Positions 43,024 to 53,999 of a stretch of DNA of 64,000 bases are shown in pieces (the first letter of the stretch is position 1; every line of letters starts with the position of its first letter). The stretch comes from Rehmannia glutinosa. Lineage: Eukaryota > Streptophyta > Magnoliopsida > Lamiales > Orobanchaceae. Location: NCBI GenBank assembly GCA_016081115.2, contig CM071930.1:10707419-10771418 (forward strand), given 5' to 3'. Position numbers and translations under genes: made by a program. Below the pieces are notes generated by a model, which did no database searches, had not been told where the DNA came from, and saw nothing but the letters and a program-made list of their open reading frames with translations.

Positions 43024-43835
43024 TGCTTATCTTACCAGTACCCAATGGTAATTAAGTTAAAGCCATCAATGGATGTTGGTCGGTGAAGATCGAGGGAAAA
43101 AAGAGAGATTCCTCCTGAACGTTACCGGCTCTGGTTTGTAATTTCACTTCAGTTTTTGCCTAATTATTTTGCTGTGCCAATATTGCTTTCGAGTCTTTGT
43201 ACTGTTTTTTTCATTCTTTTGCGATTCGGGTCAGGTCTGCAAGATGGGTAGGATATTTGGACCCGTCTAACGGATATAGATACGTTAGACGGTCTGACAG
43301 GAGACTAGCTCTAAAAGAAAATATGAAGAAAAGAACAAGCCTTAATAAGTTTACAAAATTTTCTGAAATATGATCAAGAATCGAACATCAGGTTCAAAAT
43401 GACCAATTATTTCCAGAAGTAAAGCAGACATGGGAAATAAAAAGAATGTTCGAATTCCTCAATTATTCAAAAAAGATAATATAAAAATACAACAAAGTCC
43501 TACCAGAAGAACTGAAAAGATGAAGACACGTCCTTTATTTTCACTAAAATATCCATTTTTCTCCCATAACCAGTGGCGGTGATTGTAATTCCGGTAAACA
43601 CAATTCGGAGGAGCGGTTTGTGAGGGGGAGATGAACCAATTTGAGGTGAGTTACCAATTGAGGGTGAAAATTGCTAATAAGAAAATGACCAACTTGTCCT
43701 TATTTGATTTTTAAAAAAAAACCACTAAATCAGCCAAATCTCAACCATCTAAGATTTTAAATTTGTGGACAGAATTAGTCCACATTGTCTTACCTATGTA
43801 ATGTGGTCTCATTTGATCTAATTTCCTTCTAAATA

Positions 43836-44332
43836 TACCATTACTTTATTAGTATTTTTTGACTTAAATTGTCAAAAACTGTTTATCTAAGACAATTTCA
43901 AAACTCTTCTAACTATCAGCAGGAAAAAAAATGATGATGTTTGTTATGGCAGACCACTCCAAGTTAATTAGGGTTTCTGAATAAGTAGAAGTCTTTTTCT
44001 CGCCATGCAAGAAGTCTTCTACTAAGAACTTGCCTACACACACGCAAATGTTAGAAGGGCCCTGGGTGGTCTCAAGGGAAGCATTCAACACTCAAGTCAA
44101 CACGGTGAACGAAATAAAATATAATACAATAATTGAATACTAAATCATAATTAAGTGAGATTATGATACATTAACTTAGAAATGAAGAGAAGACACCTAT
44201 ATATATATATATACTTGGGTGGCGGGCATGTGACTTTGTGAGCCACGTAGGAGAAAATAGCCTGTGGACTGGTCCCATATCCTTTGGGCCAAATTATTCC
44301 ATCTGCAGCCCATTAATTATTGGATAATTAAT
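43836..44332. other. spacer between MULE and Sirevirus B
   Basis: AT-rich with a short TA tract near 44200 and one GC-richer stretch (44218-44300). No gene or repeat recognised. It ends with the left TTAAT copy of the Sirevirus B TSD (44328-44332). Confidence 0.6.
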
Positions 44333-45862
44333 TGTTGGGAAATTTATTGTTCAGATTTTGATGAATGCCATGTAAAACTTAGACTAGAATGTTGGCACCC
44401 CATTTTTTTTGTAATTTGCATTGTAATAGATAGGGTTGTACGAGCTGAGTCAAGTCAACTATTCCTGGATATGCAAGAAGTCAACTGGAGGCTAGAATGA
44501 AGACTCCGCTGTGAAGTAGCTGAGTATGGCAAGGAGAAGAAGACAAGAACTCAACTGAAGGAATATCAGCTGGATACAGTTGTGTGAAGTGTCAGTTAAG
44601 TCAACTCAAGATAGCCAAGTCTCAAGTTGAAGTGGCAGATGAGTCATGCAATGATTGGAAGCTGACTCGAAGTCATCTGGGGAAGTTAAGGAACTGCAGT
44701 CAAGTCAAGACATCTGAAGAGAGTCTCACAGAAGTCAAGAAAGTTACTTAAATAAGTAATACTTCCATGCTGCAATATTCTAAAGTGCTCAGTCCCAGCA
44801 GCGTGCAAAAGGAATAAACCAATGGGAAGCACTGCACCTGTGTCAGGCTCTAAAAAGCTGAAGGTTTAATTAATACGAGGTAATGTCAATCTCAATGACT
44901 GCAACAAGACAAGCCAACGACCACTAGTGTCTTTTGAAAATTAGCCTATCTCTTCAACGGGCAAATTTTCAAGAGAGCACTATAAAAGGCTGAGGAATCA
45001 ATTTGAGAAAAGTAGACCTGAACAACGAACATTCAAGCTATTATTCGAGCTGTACCCTACAAAAATATTCTCAAGTTATTCAAGCAAATCCTCAACCCTA
45101 AACATCGAAGGAAATCGATCCAACACCAAGCTGTGAAGGAAAGATAACTTCAAACTGTTGAAGATGAAACTTTTGAAGAATCAAAAGGGTTTACATTCCA
45201 AGGAGGATTGTAGAAAGGTTCAAGGACGAACCAGTCTCAATTCATTGGAGGGCTTCGTGATCAAATCCAAGACGCTTGAGCAAGTGAGCTGTAGTAGCAA
45301 GGCAGCTGTCCTGTGAAGAAGTTGAGTCAGACGAGAAGCCAACTGTGTGATCAAGGCATCTCCAGATTGAGTCCTAAAGGATCAAGTCACCGTGTGATCA
45401 AGACTTGCATCCTGGTGATAACCACTTTGTACTGAACAATACTTAGTGGATTCCTCCGGAGTTGGAGAAGAGAGGATTAGAAGAATTACTCCATCTTCGA
45501 ACTTCTATAAAATTTATTTTGTCATTTACATTTCAAAGATTTACTTATCGCATATTATTTAATATCTCATTGATAATTTGCTATCAAAATGATATTTAAC
45601 AAAGTGCTAAAACCAAGTGTTAAAACAACTTAAACCAAATTCAAGGGTGTTAAGTATTAGACTAAACAGCTGAGTTATTCTATCAACAGCCCAGTCGAGT
45701 CTGTTGAGTAGCTAACTCTGCTGGTTAACTAACTTAGTTGTCCATCAAGGACATAGCTGTGAAATTAACTCTGAACTTATTTAAAATGACTAAATTCGAA
45801 AAGTTGGTAAGGTTTATTCAACCCCCCCTTCTAAACCTTACTCACACCCCTTGGAACCTACA
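44333..45862 (+). repeat. 5' LTR of Sirevirus B (1530 bp)
   Basis: TGTTGGGAAATTTATTGTTC to GGAACCTACA. TATA box at 44981. Shares blocks with the element A LTR such as CAAGACAAGCCAACGACCA and TATAAAAGGCTGAGGA. Confidence 0.92.
44981..44988 (+). promoter_or_regulatory. LTR TATA box (TATAAAAG)
   Basis: Same motif and context as in element A. The counterpart in the 3' LTR (about 59500) is lost, reading GGCAAAAAGGCCGAGG. Confidence 0.6.
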
Positions 45863-45864
45863 AG

Positions 45865-45876
45865 TGGTATCAGAGC
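45865..45876 (+). other. primer binding site, initiator-Met tRNA
   Basis: TGGTATCAGAGC, perfect, two bases after the LTR end. Confidence 0.92.
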
Positions 45877-45990
45877 GGTTGGTTCATTGAGCCTTCCGCA
45901 CTGGTTACTGAACTAGATCTCCAATCTTTCAAAGATGTTGTTAACACTTGTTCTTTCAAAAGCCATTTTTAAAACAGCAAAGTTATTATT

Positions 45991-48336
45991 ATGGAAGCAA
46001 ATTTGACACGCATTCCTATGTTTACCATTGAAGAATTTGATGACTGGAAAATATGTATGCAGGCTCATCTATCGGCTTTACATGATGAGATGTGGATAGT
46101 GATAGAGGATGGGCCACTGCAAATAATGAAGGTGAACACTGCTGCAAGGAGAGCTGCTGCAGCTGAAGAAGAGGAGGATGCTCCTCCCAGACCAGCTATG
46201 GTTGAAACGCCAAGAGCTGAATGGACAAATGATGATAGAAAAGATGCAACCTTGACAATGTGGCCAAGGATATACTTTACAAGACTTTGGACAAAGACAT
46301 GTTCAACAAAGTTAAATCTTGCAAGACAGCCAAAGAAATCTGGGATAAATTAACCCTAATTTGTGAAGGATCTGAGCAAATCAAGGAAAACAAATTATCT
46401 GTTGTGGTCCAAAAATTTGAAAATTTTAAAATGCTTGCAGGTGAAACAATGGATCAACTGGATGCTAGATTCACTGAAATAACGAATGAGCTCTCAGCAC
46501 TTGGGAAAGAATACACACAGAAGGAGATGTGTATGAAGATACTGAGGATCCTCCCAGGTGAGTGGGAAATGAAGACCATGGCTCTAAGGCACTCAATGGA
46601 CCTATCAAAAACATCTAATCATGAACTATTCTCAGATCTCAAAGCCTATGAGTTTGAGCTGAGAAGAAAGGATCAAGGGGGGATAGTTGTACCCAAAACA
46701 GTTGCACTCATTGTCAAGGAAGGGAAGAGAGCTGAGACCAAAGAAGTTATTGACCAGGAGGAGATTGCCTTGATGGTTAAAAGATTCAACAAGTTCTTCA
46801 ACAAGAACTACAAAAGAAACAAAGGTGAATCCTCCAGAAGACATTCAGCTCCCTCCAAGTCAAGGGAAGATATGCCACCAAAGAGAGCTGAGTATCAAAA
46901 GGTCGAATATCAAAGAGCTGACAACCCAAGAAACGAGAGAGCTGATCAAAAAGTTGAAAACTTGTGTTGGAATTGCAAACAACCATGACACTTTGATATT
47001 GATTGTCCATATCCTGTAGTCAATAAATACAGGAATGAAGAAGAAAGAAAAGTCTTCAAAGAAAGAAGACAAGAAAAGAAAAGAGCAATGTTGGCTGCTG
47101 AGACTGCTGATGCAGCCAAGTCAAAAGAAGCAGCAGACTCAGAGAGTAGTGAAGCTGACTACTCAAGTGACTCTGAAGAAGAAGCCTTAATCTATCTAAT
47201 GGCTAAAGAATAAGATCAACCTGACCAAGAAGATGAGGTACATTCTAACTCATCTCATTCAGATTCAAGTGATAGTGATTGTGACACACACACTTCATCA
47301 CCCACTGATCTTTATGATTCATTAGGCAAAATGATGAAAGATTTTGAGCACATTAAATCCTCACACTCACTATTAAGTGAGGAAAACAACCAACTCAAAA
47401 GCCAAAACTCACAACTGACTAAGGAGCTGAGTTCTCTAAGTCAAATAGCTGATGAGAACAAGGAGCTGAAGGCTGAAAATGCTAAATTGATAGCAGAAAT
47501 AGCTGCTACAGAAAAGAGAGAAAATGATCTCAATGATGTGATTGTTTCATTCACAAAGACATCTAGATCATTGGATAACTTAATCATAAGCCAAAAAGAA
47601 TGTGGAGACAAGACAGGCATAGGATTCAATTCCTTTGTGCATAGTCAAACTCCAAGAGTGACCTTGGAAAAGGGATCTTCAAGTAATGAAGCATCTCAAA
47701 AATCCAAGACACCAAATGTTGCACACACATTCATTCCAAAGCACAATCACAATCAAACTGGCCTTGGCTATAAAGGAAAAGGAAAACAAATGCCAGTTGA
47801 GTATCTTTGAGGACAGCTGAGAAGAAAAATCCAAAGAGAGTTCCTCAAAGAAAACTCCAATCGAAAGTACTCTGTGAAGAAGAAAGAGAGCTACCAAAAG
47901 CCCTTAAGTTCTATAAAAGGAACAAATATGATGGGAATGGTAGAAACTACCCAAGTCAAGCTGATTGGAATAATGTGAAATATCAAAGAAAGACCTATGG
48001 AATACAAGCCTAAAAAGGCAAAGGCCTAGAAATCAAGAAAGGCCATTCCAAAGGCAACAAAGCTATTATCGCACACATATGCACCCATGCACTACACTCG
48101 AGATATCACAATTACCCAAAGAAGGCAATTGGCTTTGAAACACACACTCAGCATACAGACAAAAGAGACAGTTGTATGAACCTAAAGCCCCCAAGCAATT
48201 TGCCAAAGTGAATTATGATTATGGCACAGATAGATGGCAACCCCTTAGAGTCAAATCATTTGGCTATAGGTTGGTTGGATCATCTTACAACACTAACCCC
48301 TCAAGACCCAGGCAAGTATGGGTACCTAAAAACTAA
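45991..48336 (+). pseudogene. gag: Sirevirus B gag (frameshifted)
   Basis: Starts ATG 45991 (MEANLTRIPMFTIEEFDDWK). A frameshift near 46250 leads into a 242-codon open block (46260-46988) with the UBN2-like capsid part (MDQLDARFTEITNELSALGK, EFELRRKDQ). The CCHC knuckle at 46964-47006 keeps Cys, Cys, His and Cys but has a TGA at 46985 in place of Gly. The acidic Ser-rich linker and the coiled coil (ENNQLKSQNSQLTKELSSLS, 47331-47810) follow, then a basic tail with several indels to VWVPKN at about 48333. Only a few lesions separate it from an open gag. It has the full Sirevirus length. Confidence 0.85.
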
Positions 48337-48351
48337 TTTCCTTGATTGCAG
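48334..48351 (+). other. gag/pol junction: two in-frame stops and acceptor-like CAG
   Basis: AAC-TAA-TTT-CCT-TGA-TTG-CAG, identical in layout to 6374-6391 of element A. The protease frame WYMDSGCSRHM continues in the same frame 3' of it. Confidence 0.55.
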
Positions 48352-49880
48352 GTTCAAGGAACAGCTGAGTGCCAAAGAACCTGGTACATGGATAGTGGTT
48401 GTTCCAGACACATGACAAGAAACAAGAAAAATCTGTCAAAGTTCAAGGATATTAGAGGTGAAAAAGTCATATTTGGAGGAAATGAAGCTCCAGGGGAAAT
48501 ATATCAAGAAAAATGGATTAGAAATCACAGATGTTGCATATGTTGAAGGGCTCAATTTCAACTTACTAAGCATCAATCAACTCTGTGACAAGGGCTACAA
48601 TGTTGGATTCAATATGGGAGTGTGCCAAATCAAAGACACTGAATTGAATGAAGTGGTGTTGCAAGGATCAAGACAAAAGAACATGTATGTGGTAGATTCG
48701 TCAACTGCTACACCAAACACCTGTCTGCTAGCAAAGAATACAGCCGAATCAAGTTGGCTGTGGCACAAGAAGCTGAGTCACCTAAATTTCAAGGCAATTA
48801 ACAAACTTGCAAGGAGTAATCTTGTAGAAGGACTTCCAGACTCAGTGTACAAGAAGAAAAGTGTTTGTGATGCATGCCAGATGGGTAAGCAAATCAAATC
48901 ATCATTCAAAGAAAAGTCAAGTCCATCTTCAACCAGGATATTGCATCTGTTGCATATGGATCTGTTTGGTCCAGTTGAGCCAGCTAGCATAAGTGGAAAG
49001 AAATACACTCTAGTAGTGGTAGATGATTATTCAAGATATACATGGACAATCTTCATGTGTAAAAAGAAGAAAACTTTGCAGAAGTTACCTCAACTGATGA
49101 AAAGAGTTAAAAATGAGAAGAGTCAAACCATTATAAAGATAAGATCTGATAGAGGAACTGAGTTTGTCAATGGAATAATAACTCGATCTTGTGTTGAAAA
49201 TGGTATTGCTCATGAATTATCTCAGACAAGGACTCCACAAAGTGAGAATGGAGTTGCATAAAGAAGAACAAAACTCTCAAGGAAGTTCGCAAAGAACCAT
49301 GTTAGTGAGTGGATTGCCAAAAAGATTTTGGGCTGAAGCTATAAACACTGCATGCTATACTCAAAATAGATGCATGATAAATAGACAGCTGACAAATACT
49401 CCCTATGAAATTTGGACAGGGAGAAAGCCAAACGTTGGGTACTTCAAAATATTTGGTTGTAAATGCTTCATCCACAACAATGGGAAGGATAATCTAAAGG
49501 CTTTTGATGCTAAAGCTGATAAAGGTATCTTTATGGGATACACAACTGAAAGCAAAGCCTATAGAGTACTGAACAAAAGGACTATGATCACAGAAGAGTC
49601 TATCCATGTGGTTTTTGACGAACCTAATTTAAATGGAGAAGATCTTGAAGAGTTAGGCGATAAGTGAATCACCAACCGTGCGTAAGAGTCCCTATGTTGA
49701 AGCCGGTCGAGCAATTAACCGAGATGAAGATGAGATAGTTGAATCTCAAAGACAATGGACAATCTGCAGCCTAAGTGATGATGAGAGAGTCGCTCAAGAC
49801 AACATAGTCAAAGAAAGAAGATCAACCACTAACTTACTCCAACTGATGTGAGATGGCTAAGAGACCATCCACCGTGAGCT
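48352..49880 (+). pseudogene. pol: Sirevirus B protease and integrase
   Basis: Protease WYMDSGCSRHMTRNKKN at about 48380, then a short frame break, then 267 open codons (48458-49261). These carry the GAG-pre-integrase region, the HHCC finger (WLWHKKLSHLNF, CDACQMGK) and the integrase core (LHMDLFGPV, VVVDDYSRYTWTIF, IRSDRGTEFVNG). At the third catalytic position GVAERR of relatives has become GVA-TAA at 49259, so the catalytic Glu is a stop codon. The core resumes at 49191-49667 (RFWAEAINTACYTQNRCMIN, GYTTESKAYRVLNKRTM). The C-terminal part decays after 49667. Confidence 0.85.
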
Positions 49881-50965
49881 AGTCATTGAAATGTAAGAGA
49901 TGGTGTAAGAACCAGATCAAGAGCTCAACAAGAAGCAATGTTCACTTGTTTTATTTCCCAAATAGAGCCAAAAGATGTGTCCCAAGCATTGGGCGATGCA
50001 TCGATTCGAGCCATGCAAGAAGAGTTGAATCGAGTTTGAAAGAAATAAAGTATGGGAATTGGTTCAAAGACCAACTCATCAAAATGTTATTGGCACAAAA
50101 TGGGTGTTCATGAACAAGATGAATGAAGATGGTTCTGTGGTAAGAAACAAAGCAAGATTGGTAGCCAAAGAGTATTGCCAAGAAGAATGAATGGATTTTG
50201 ATGAAACCTTTGCCCTTGTTGCAAGATTAGAAGCAATAAGGATGTTTCTTTCCTATGTTGCACACAAGAACTTCATTGTATATCAAATGGATGTAAAAAG
50301 TGCATTCTTGAATGGATTATTGGAAGAAGAAGTCTATGTTAAACAACCTCCAGGATTTGAGCAGAAGACTATTGGAGATAAAGTGTACAAGCTCAAGAAA
50401 GCTCTATATGGATTGAAACAGGCACCAAGAGCATGGTATGATACATTATCTCAATTCCTAACAGATAATGGATTCACCAAAGGCAAAGTGGACAGAACAC
50501 TCTTCAGAATTCAAGATGGAGAGAGTATACTGCTTGTTCAAATATATGTGGATGACATTATTTTTAGATCCACAAACAAGGAGCTGTGTGATAAGTTCTC
50601 TAACCTTATGCAAGGCAAATTTGAAATGAATATGATGGGAGAATTGACATTCTTTCTAGGACTTCAAGTTAAAACAAACAAGGATGGAACCTTCATAAGT
50701 CAAACAAAGTACACCGTAGATTTAATGAAGAAATTTGGTATGGAAGATAAGTCTTCTGTAAAAATACCAATGAATACATCAATCAAGATGGATATGGATG
50801 CAGATGGCAAGCATGTGGATCAAACAAGATACAGAGCACTCATTGGATCACTTCTCTATCTCACAGCAAGTAGGCCAGACATCACCTTTGCAGTAGGTGT
50901 ATGTGCAAGATTTCAATTTGCACCAAAAGAAAGCCATATGACTGCAGCTAAGAGAATTCTAAGAT
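49881..50965 (+). pseudogene. pol: Sirevirus B reverse transcriptase
   Basis: The first motifs (NKARLVAKEYCQEE, about 50150) precede a TGA at about 50188. Then a 287-codon block (50191-51054) holds DFDETFALVARLEAIRMFL, YQMDVKSAFLNGLLEEEVYV, YGLKQAPRAWYD and the catalytic YVDD at 50545-50556 (LVQIYVDDIIF). FFLGLQVK and SRPDITFAVGVCARFQ complete the thumb and connection. This is the best preserved enzyme domain in the window, with essentially all of the RT core in one frame. Confidence 0.88.
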
Positions 50966-51480
50966 ATTTGAAGGGATGTCAGAAGTCGCTTATGGTATCC
51001 AAGGAAGGAGGATTCAAGCTTATTGGTTACTCGACTCACTATCTTTGGATGTAGAATGGACAGAAGAGCACTTCAGCACATGTCAAATGCTTGGAAACAG
51101 ATCGGTTTCCTGGTTTAGCAAGAAGCAAAACTCAATAGCCACATCCACATTGAAGTTTAGTACATAGTTTGCGGCAAAAGTTGTGCCCAAGTCTTATGGA
51201 TGAGACAATAGCTGAGAAATTATGATGTTGAAGAAAAAGAGATTCCAATTATGTGTGATAACACAAGTGCTATTGCAATCACTCAAAATCCTGTGTTGCA
51301 CTCAAGAACAAAGCACATTGATGTCAGATATCATTTTATAAGAGATCATGTTGAAAAGAAGGACATCACCTTGAATATATCTCAACTGATAAACAGTTGG
51401 CTAACATATTCACAAAGCCATTATGTGAATCAAGATTTGAAGAACTCAAGCATGAGCTAGGGTTAATTGAGCTGAGCTAA
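50966..51480 (+). pseudogene. pol: Sirevirus B RNase H, first copy (frameshifted)
   Basis: The frame changes near 50985 and again around 51040 (CQMLGNRSVSWFSKKQNSIA is at 51087-51146). The C-terminal half (IMCDNTSAIAITQNP, VRYHFIRDHVEKKD) loses one G at about 51375 and shifts, where the second copy reads TLEYISTDKQ correctly. The last 270 bases are repeated at 53178-53448. Confidence 0.8.
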
Positions 51481-52032
51481 CACTCAGAAGATTTAAGGAG
51501 AAGAAATGAAACGAGAAAAGATAAAAATGGAGCTAAGTTCGTAACTCGCTTAAGCAAATCACCAGATCGGAAATCACCGCATCGAGTTAGTGACAAATTT
51601 GAGTACCTATGTGAAAAGAGAGAAGAAGAATTGAATCGGCTAAGGAGTGAGTGAGTCATTTATGAGCTAAGTGACAAAAATGCAATCGTTTTAATAAGCG
51701 GGAATGATTTAAGGATGACGTCGGTAATAATAATGACAGCACGCGATCAAAAGATGCATGACAAAGCATATGATTGGATATAAATGTTGCCGCATTAAAT
51801 GCGAGCAATTAAATGCTAATTGGCGTGATAAATCTGAGCCGTTGATCACGATCAATTTCAAAAACCATATGCACGTCCTTTCATAACCCACATATATACC
51901 ATTTTGTCTTTTCTCTCACTTTACACAAACCTGCTTCATCTCTCTCAAAAGCAAAGAAAGCAATTTATCTCTCAAAACCCTATCAATCCTCAAAGCAAGT
52001 TTCTCAAAAATTGTTCGGTTAAAATCACTGAA
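51481..52032 (+). promoter_or_regulatory. spacer and leader before ORF3, copy 1, with TATA-like box
   Basis: CATATATACC at 51891-51900 is followed by a CT-rich leader (TTTTCTCTCACTTTACACAA, CATCTCTCTCAAAAGC) and the ORF3 ATG at 52033, 133 bases on. One short upstream ATG frame begins at 51904. Such TATA plus CT-rich leader architecture is typical of plant genes and unlike the rest of the element. Confidence 0.4.
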
Positions 52033-53160
52033 ATGGCAACTACTTATGATTTCACTAAGTTGGGAAAACAAATCCACACTGGCTCTACTGTGGATTTCGA
52101 AGGGATGATCAAACAGGGGTCCGATGAAACCCTTGTAAAGAAGATAGTCTGAGAAAGTGGAGAAGTCTGGGCTGAAACCATTTCTCACTATGGAGTTTCA
52201 GATGACTTATGTTAAAGAATTCGCTCAGTTTTACGTGAATGCTGAAGTTCATGACGAGGACATCAAGTCGTCTGTTCACGGAAATAAATTTACGATCACT
52301 GCTGAGGATCTAGCGGAGCATTGTTTGCTGCCGTTGGAAGGAGTGCCGGAGATATTGGAGGCCGATGTAAACTTGGTCACCGCATGCATGGAAGGAAGTG
52401 GCCAAACCTCGACTGTGGCCGCGAAGGTTGTCTACACACCGTGACAAGAAGGCTTGAAGGAAGATTACCACAAGTTCTTTGGATATTGTTGCCAAGTGTG
52501 TAGACATCAAATTTGGAAGCTTTAATCACCGTCCAAAACTAAGTTGATCGTGATGGCTGCGATCATGGAGGAGAAGAAAGTAAACTGTGTTGAGTTTGTA
52601 TACAGCAGACTCTGCCAAAATGTTGGAAATAAGTCTTTCAAGGAAGATAGGTCGTTCAGAGGATCCTTGGGATATGGTTTTGTAATTGGCCGGCTGATGG
52701 AGGTGAAGGGAGTTCCACTCCGACATGGAAAGCGTTCCATGTCAATAAGAAAATGTTCGATCAAATCTTTCCTGGAGCTCGAAAGAGCTTATACCAAGAG
52801 AGCGGATACGGTGAGGGGAATCACCGACCCTGAGGAACAATTGTTGTCTCCTTCCCAAGAAGAAAGTTGCCCCTACAAACTTGCAAGAAGATTGGTGCGC
52901 CAACAAATAAAAAAAAACAACCGCACTGTCCCTCGCAGCCGAGTCACCCGCCCGCAGCCCATGTCTCCCGCCGCACTCGCGGTGAAAGGAACCTCAAATA
53001 CCTTCTCCGGATGTTAAGAAGAAGAGGACTCGACAAGTCAAGAAAGCCACTCCTCGAGAAAAAGAGAGTAGCACCGCCCCTGCGCGCCCGGACTCTCGAG
53101 AAACCGTATCCAAACCGTAAATTCCTCCGTGAGGACCAAAGGAAGAAGACTCTTCAAGCG
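52033..53160 (+). pseudogene. ORF3 first copy (5' part only)
   Basis: Starts MATTYDFTKLGKQIHTGSTV, homologous to the element A ORF3 start. A TGA at about 52150 and frame changes near 52440 and 52530 break the N-terminal domain (FLTMEFQMTYVKEFAQFYVN, FTITAEDLAEHCLLPLEG, VMAAIMEEKKVNCVEFVYSR). It continues into the Lys/Pro-rich linker and is cut at the duplication junction, where it runs in frame into RNase H sequence (193-codon open frame 52867-53448). Confidence 0.6.
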
Positions 53161-53177
53161 TTGAGCTTGAGAAAACA

Positions 53178-53448
53178 GCTGAGAAATTATGATGTTGAAG
53201 AAAAAGAGATTCCAATTATGTGTGATAACACAAGTGCTATTGCAATCACTCCAAAACCTGTGTTGCACTCAAGAACAAAGCACATTGATGTCAGATATCA
53301 TTTTATAAGAGATCATGTTGAAAAGAAGGACATCACCTTGGAATATATCTCAACTGATAAACAAATTGGTGACATATTCACAAAGCCATTATGTGAATCA
53401 AGATTTGAAGAACTCAAGCATGAGCTAGGGTTAATTGAGCTGAGTTAA
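53178..53448 (+). pseudogene. pol: RNase H C-terminal fragment, second copy
   Basis: Duplicate of 51211-51480, here fully open: EIPIMCDNTSAIAIT, IDVRYHFIRDHVEKKDITLE, ISTDKQ, FTKPLCE to ELGLIELS-stop. It lacks the N-terminal half of RNase H and is fused upstream to ORF3 linker sequence, so it cannot be an enzyme. Confidence 0.8.
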
Positions 53449-53999
53449 CACTCAGAAGATTCAAGGAGAAGAAATGAAACGAGAAAAGATAAAAATGGAG
53501 CTAAGTTCGTAACTCAGCTAAGCAAATCAGTAGATCGGAAATCACCGATCGAGTTAGGTGACAAATGAAAACCTATGTGAAAAGAGAGAAGAAGAATTGA
53601 ATCAGCTAAGGAGTGAGCTGAGTCATTTATGAGCTAAGTGACAAAAACGCAGTCGTTTTTAATAAGCGGGAATGATTTAAGGATGACGTCAGCGTAATAA
53701 TGACAGGCACAGTCAAAAGATGCATGACAAAGCATATGATTGGATATAAATGTTGCCGCATTAAATGCGAGCAATTAAATGCTAATTGGCGTGCTAAATC
53801 TGAGCCGTTGATCACGATCAATTTCAAAAACCATATGCACGTCCTTTCATAACCCACATATATACCCTTTCGTCCGTTTCTCTCTCACTTTACACAAACT
53901 GTTCATCTCTCTCAAAAGCAAAGAAAGCAATTTATCTCTCAAAACCCTATCAATCCTCAAAGCAAGTTTCTCAAAAATTGTTCGGTTAAAATCACTGAA
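53449..53999 (+). promoter_or_regulatory. spacer and leader before ORF3, copy 2, with TATA-like box
   Basis: Duplicate of 51481-52032, with CATATATACC at 53857-53866 and the ATG 134 bases on. TATA-like box, leader and spacing are all preserved. Confidence 0.4.

Larger units (their letters stand above)
42114..43303. repeat. inner inverted repeat pair (AGACCGTCTAACG)
   Basis: CTCCTATTAGACCGTCTAAC at 42114 matches the reverse complement of 43261-43303 (CTCCTGTCAGACCGTCTAAC). Both arms then continue with a second GTTAGACGG-type word. This could be the termini of another DNA element nested in the MULE, or old Mutator-type subterminal sequence. No TSD was identified. Confidence 0.55.
40581..43825. 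mobile_element. Mutator-like element (MULE), non-autonomous, 3.2 kb
   Basis: Inverted termini: the left reads GATCTAATGAGACC...GACAATGTGGACTAAT, and the right end in reverse complement reads GATCAAATGAGACC...GACAATGTGGACTAAT, over about 45 bp. They are flanked by a 10-bp direct duplication CTTCTAAATA (40571-40580 and 43826-43835), the 9-11 bp size typical of Mutator. The extreme outer 6-7 bases of the termini do not match. No transposase is present. Inside are tandem repeats, two coding-like fragments, an inner inverted repeat and a CACTA element, suggesting a Pack-MULE. Confidence 0.75.
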
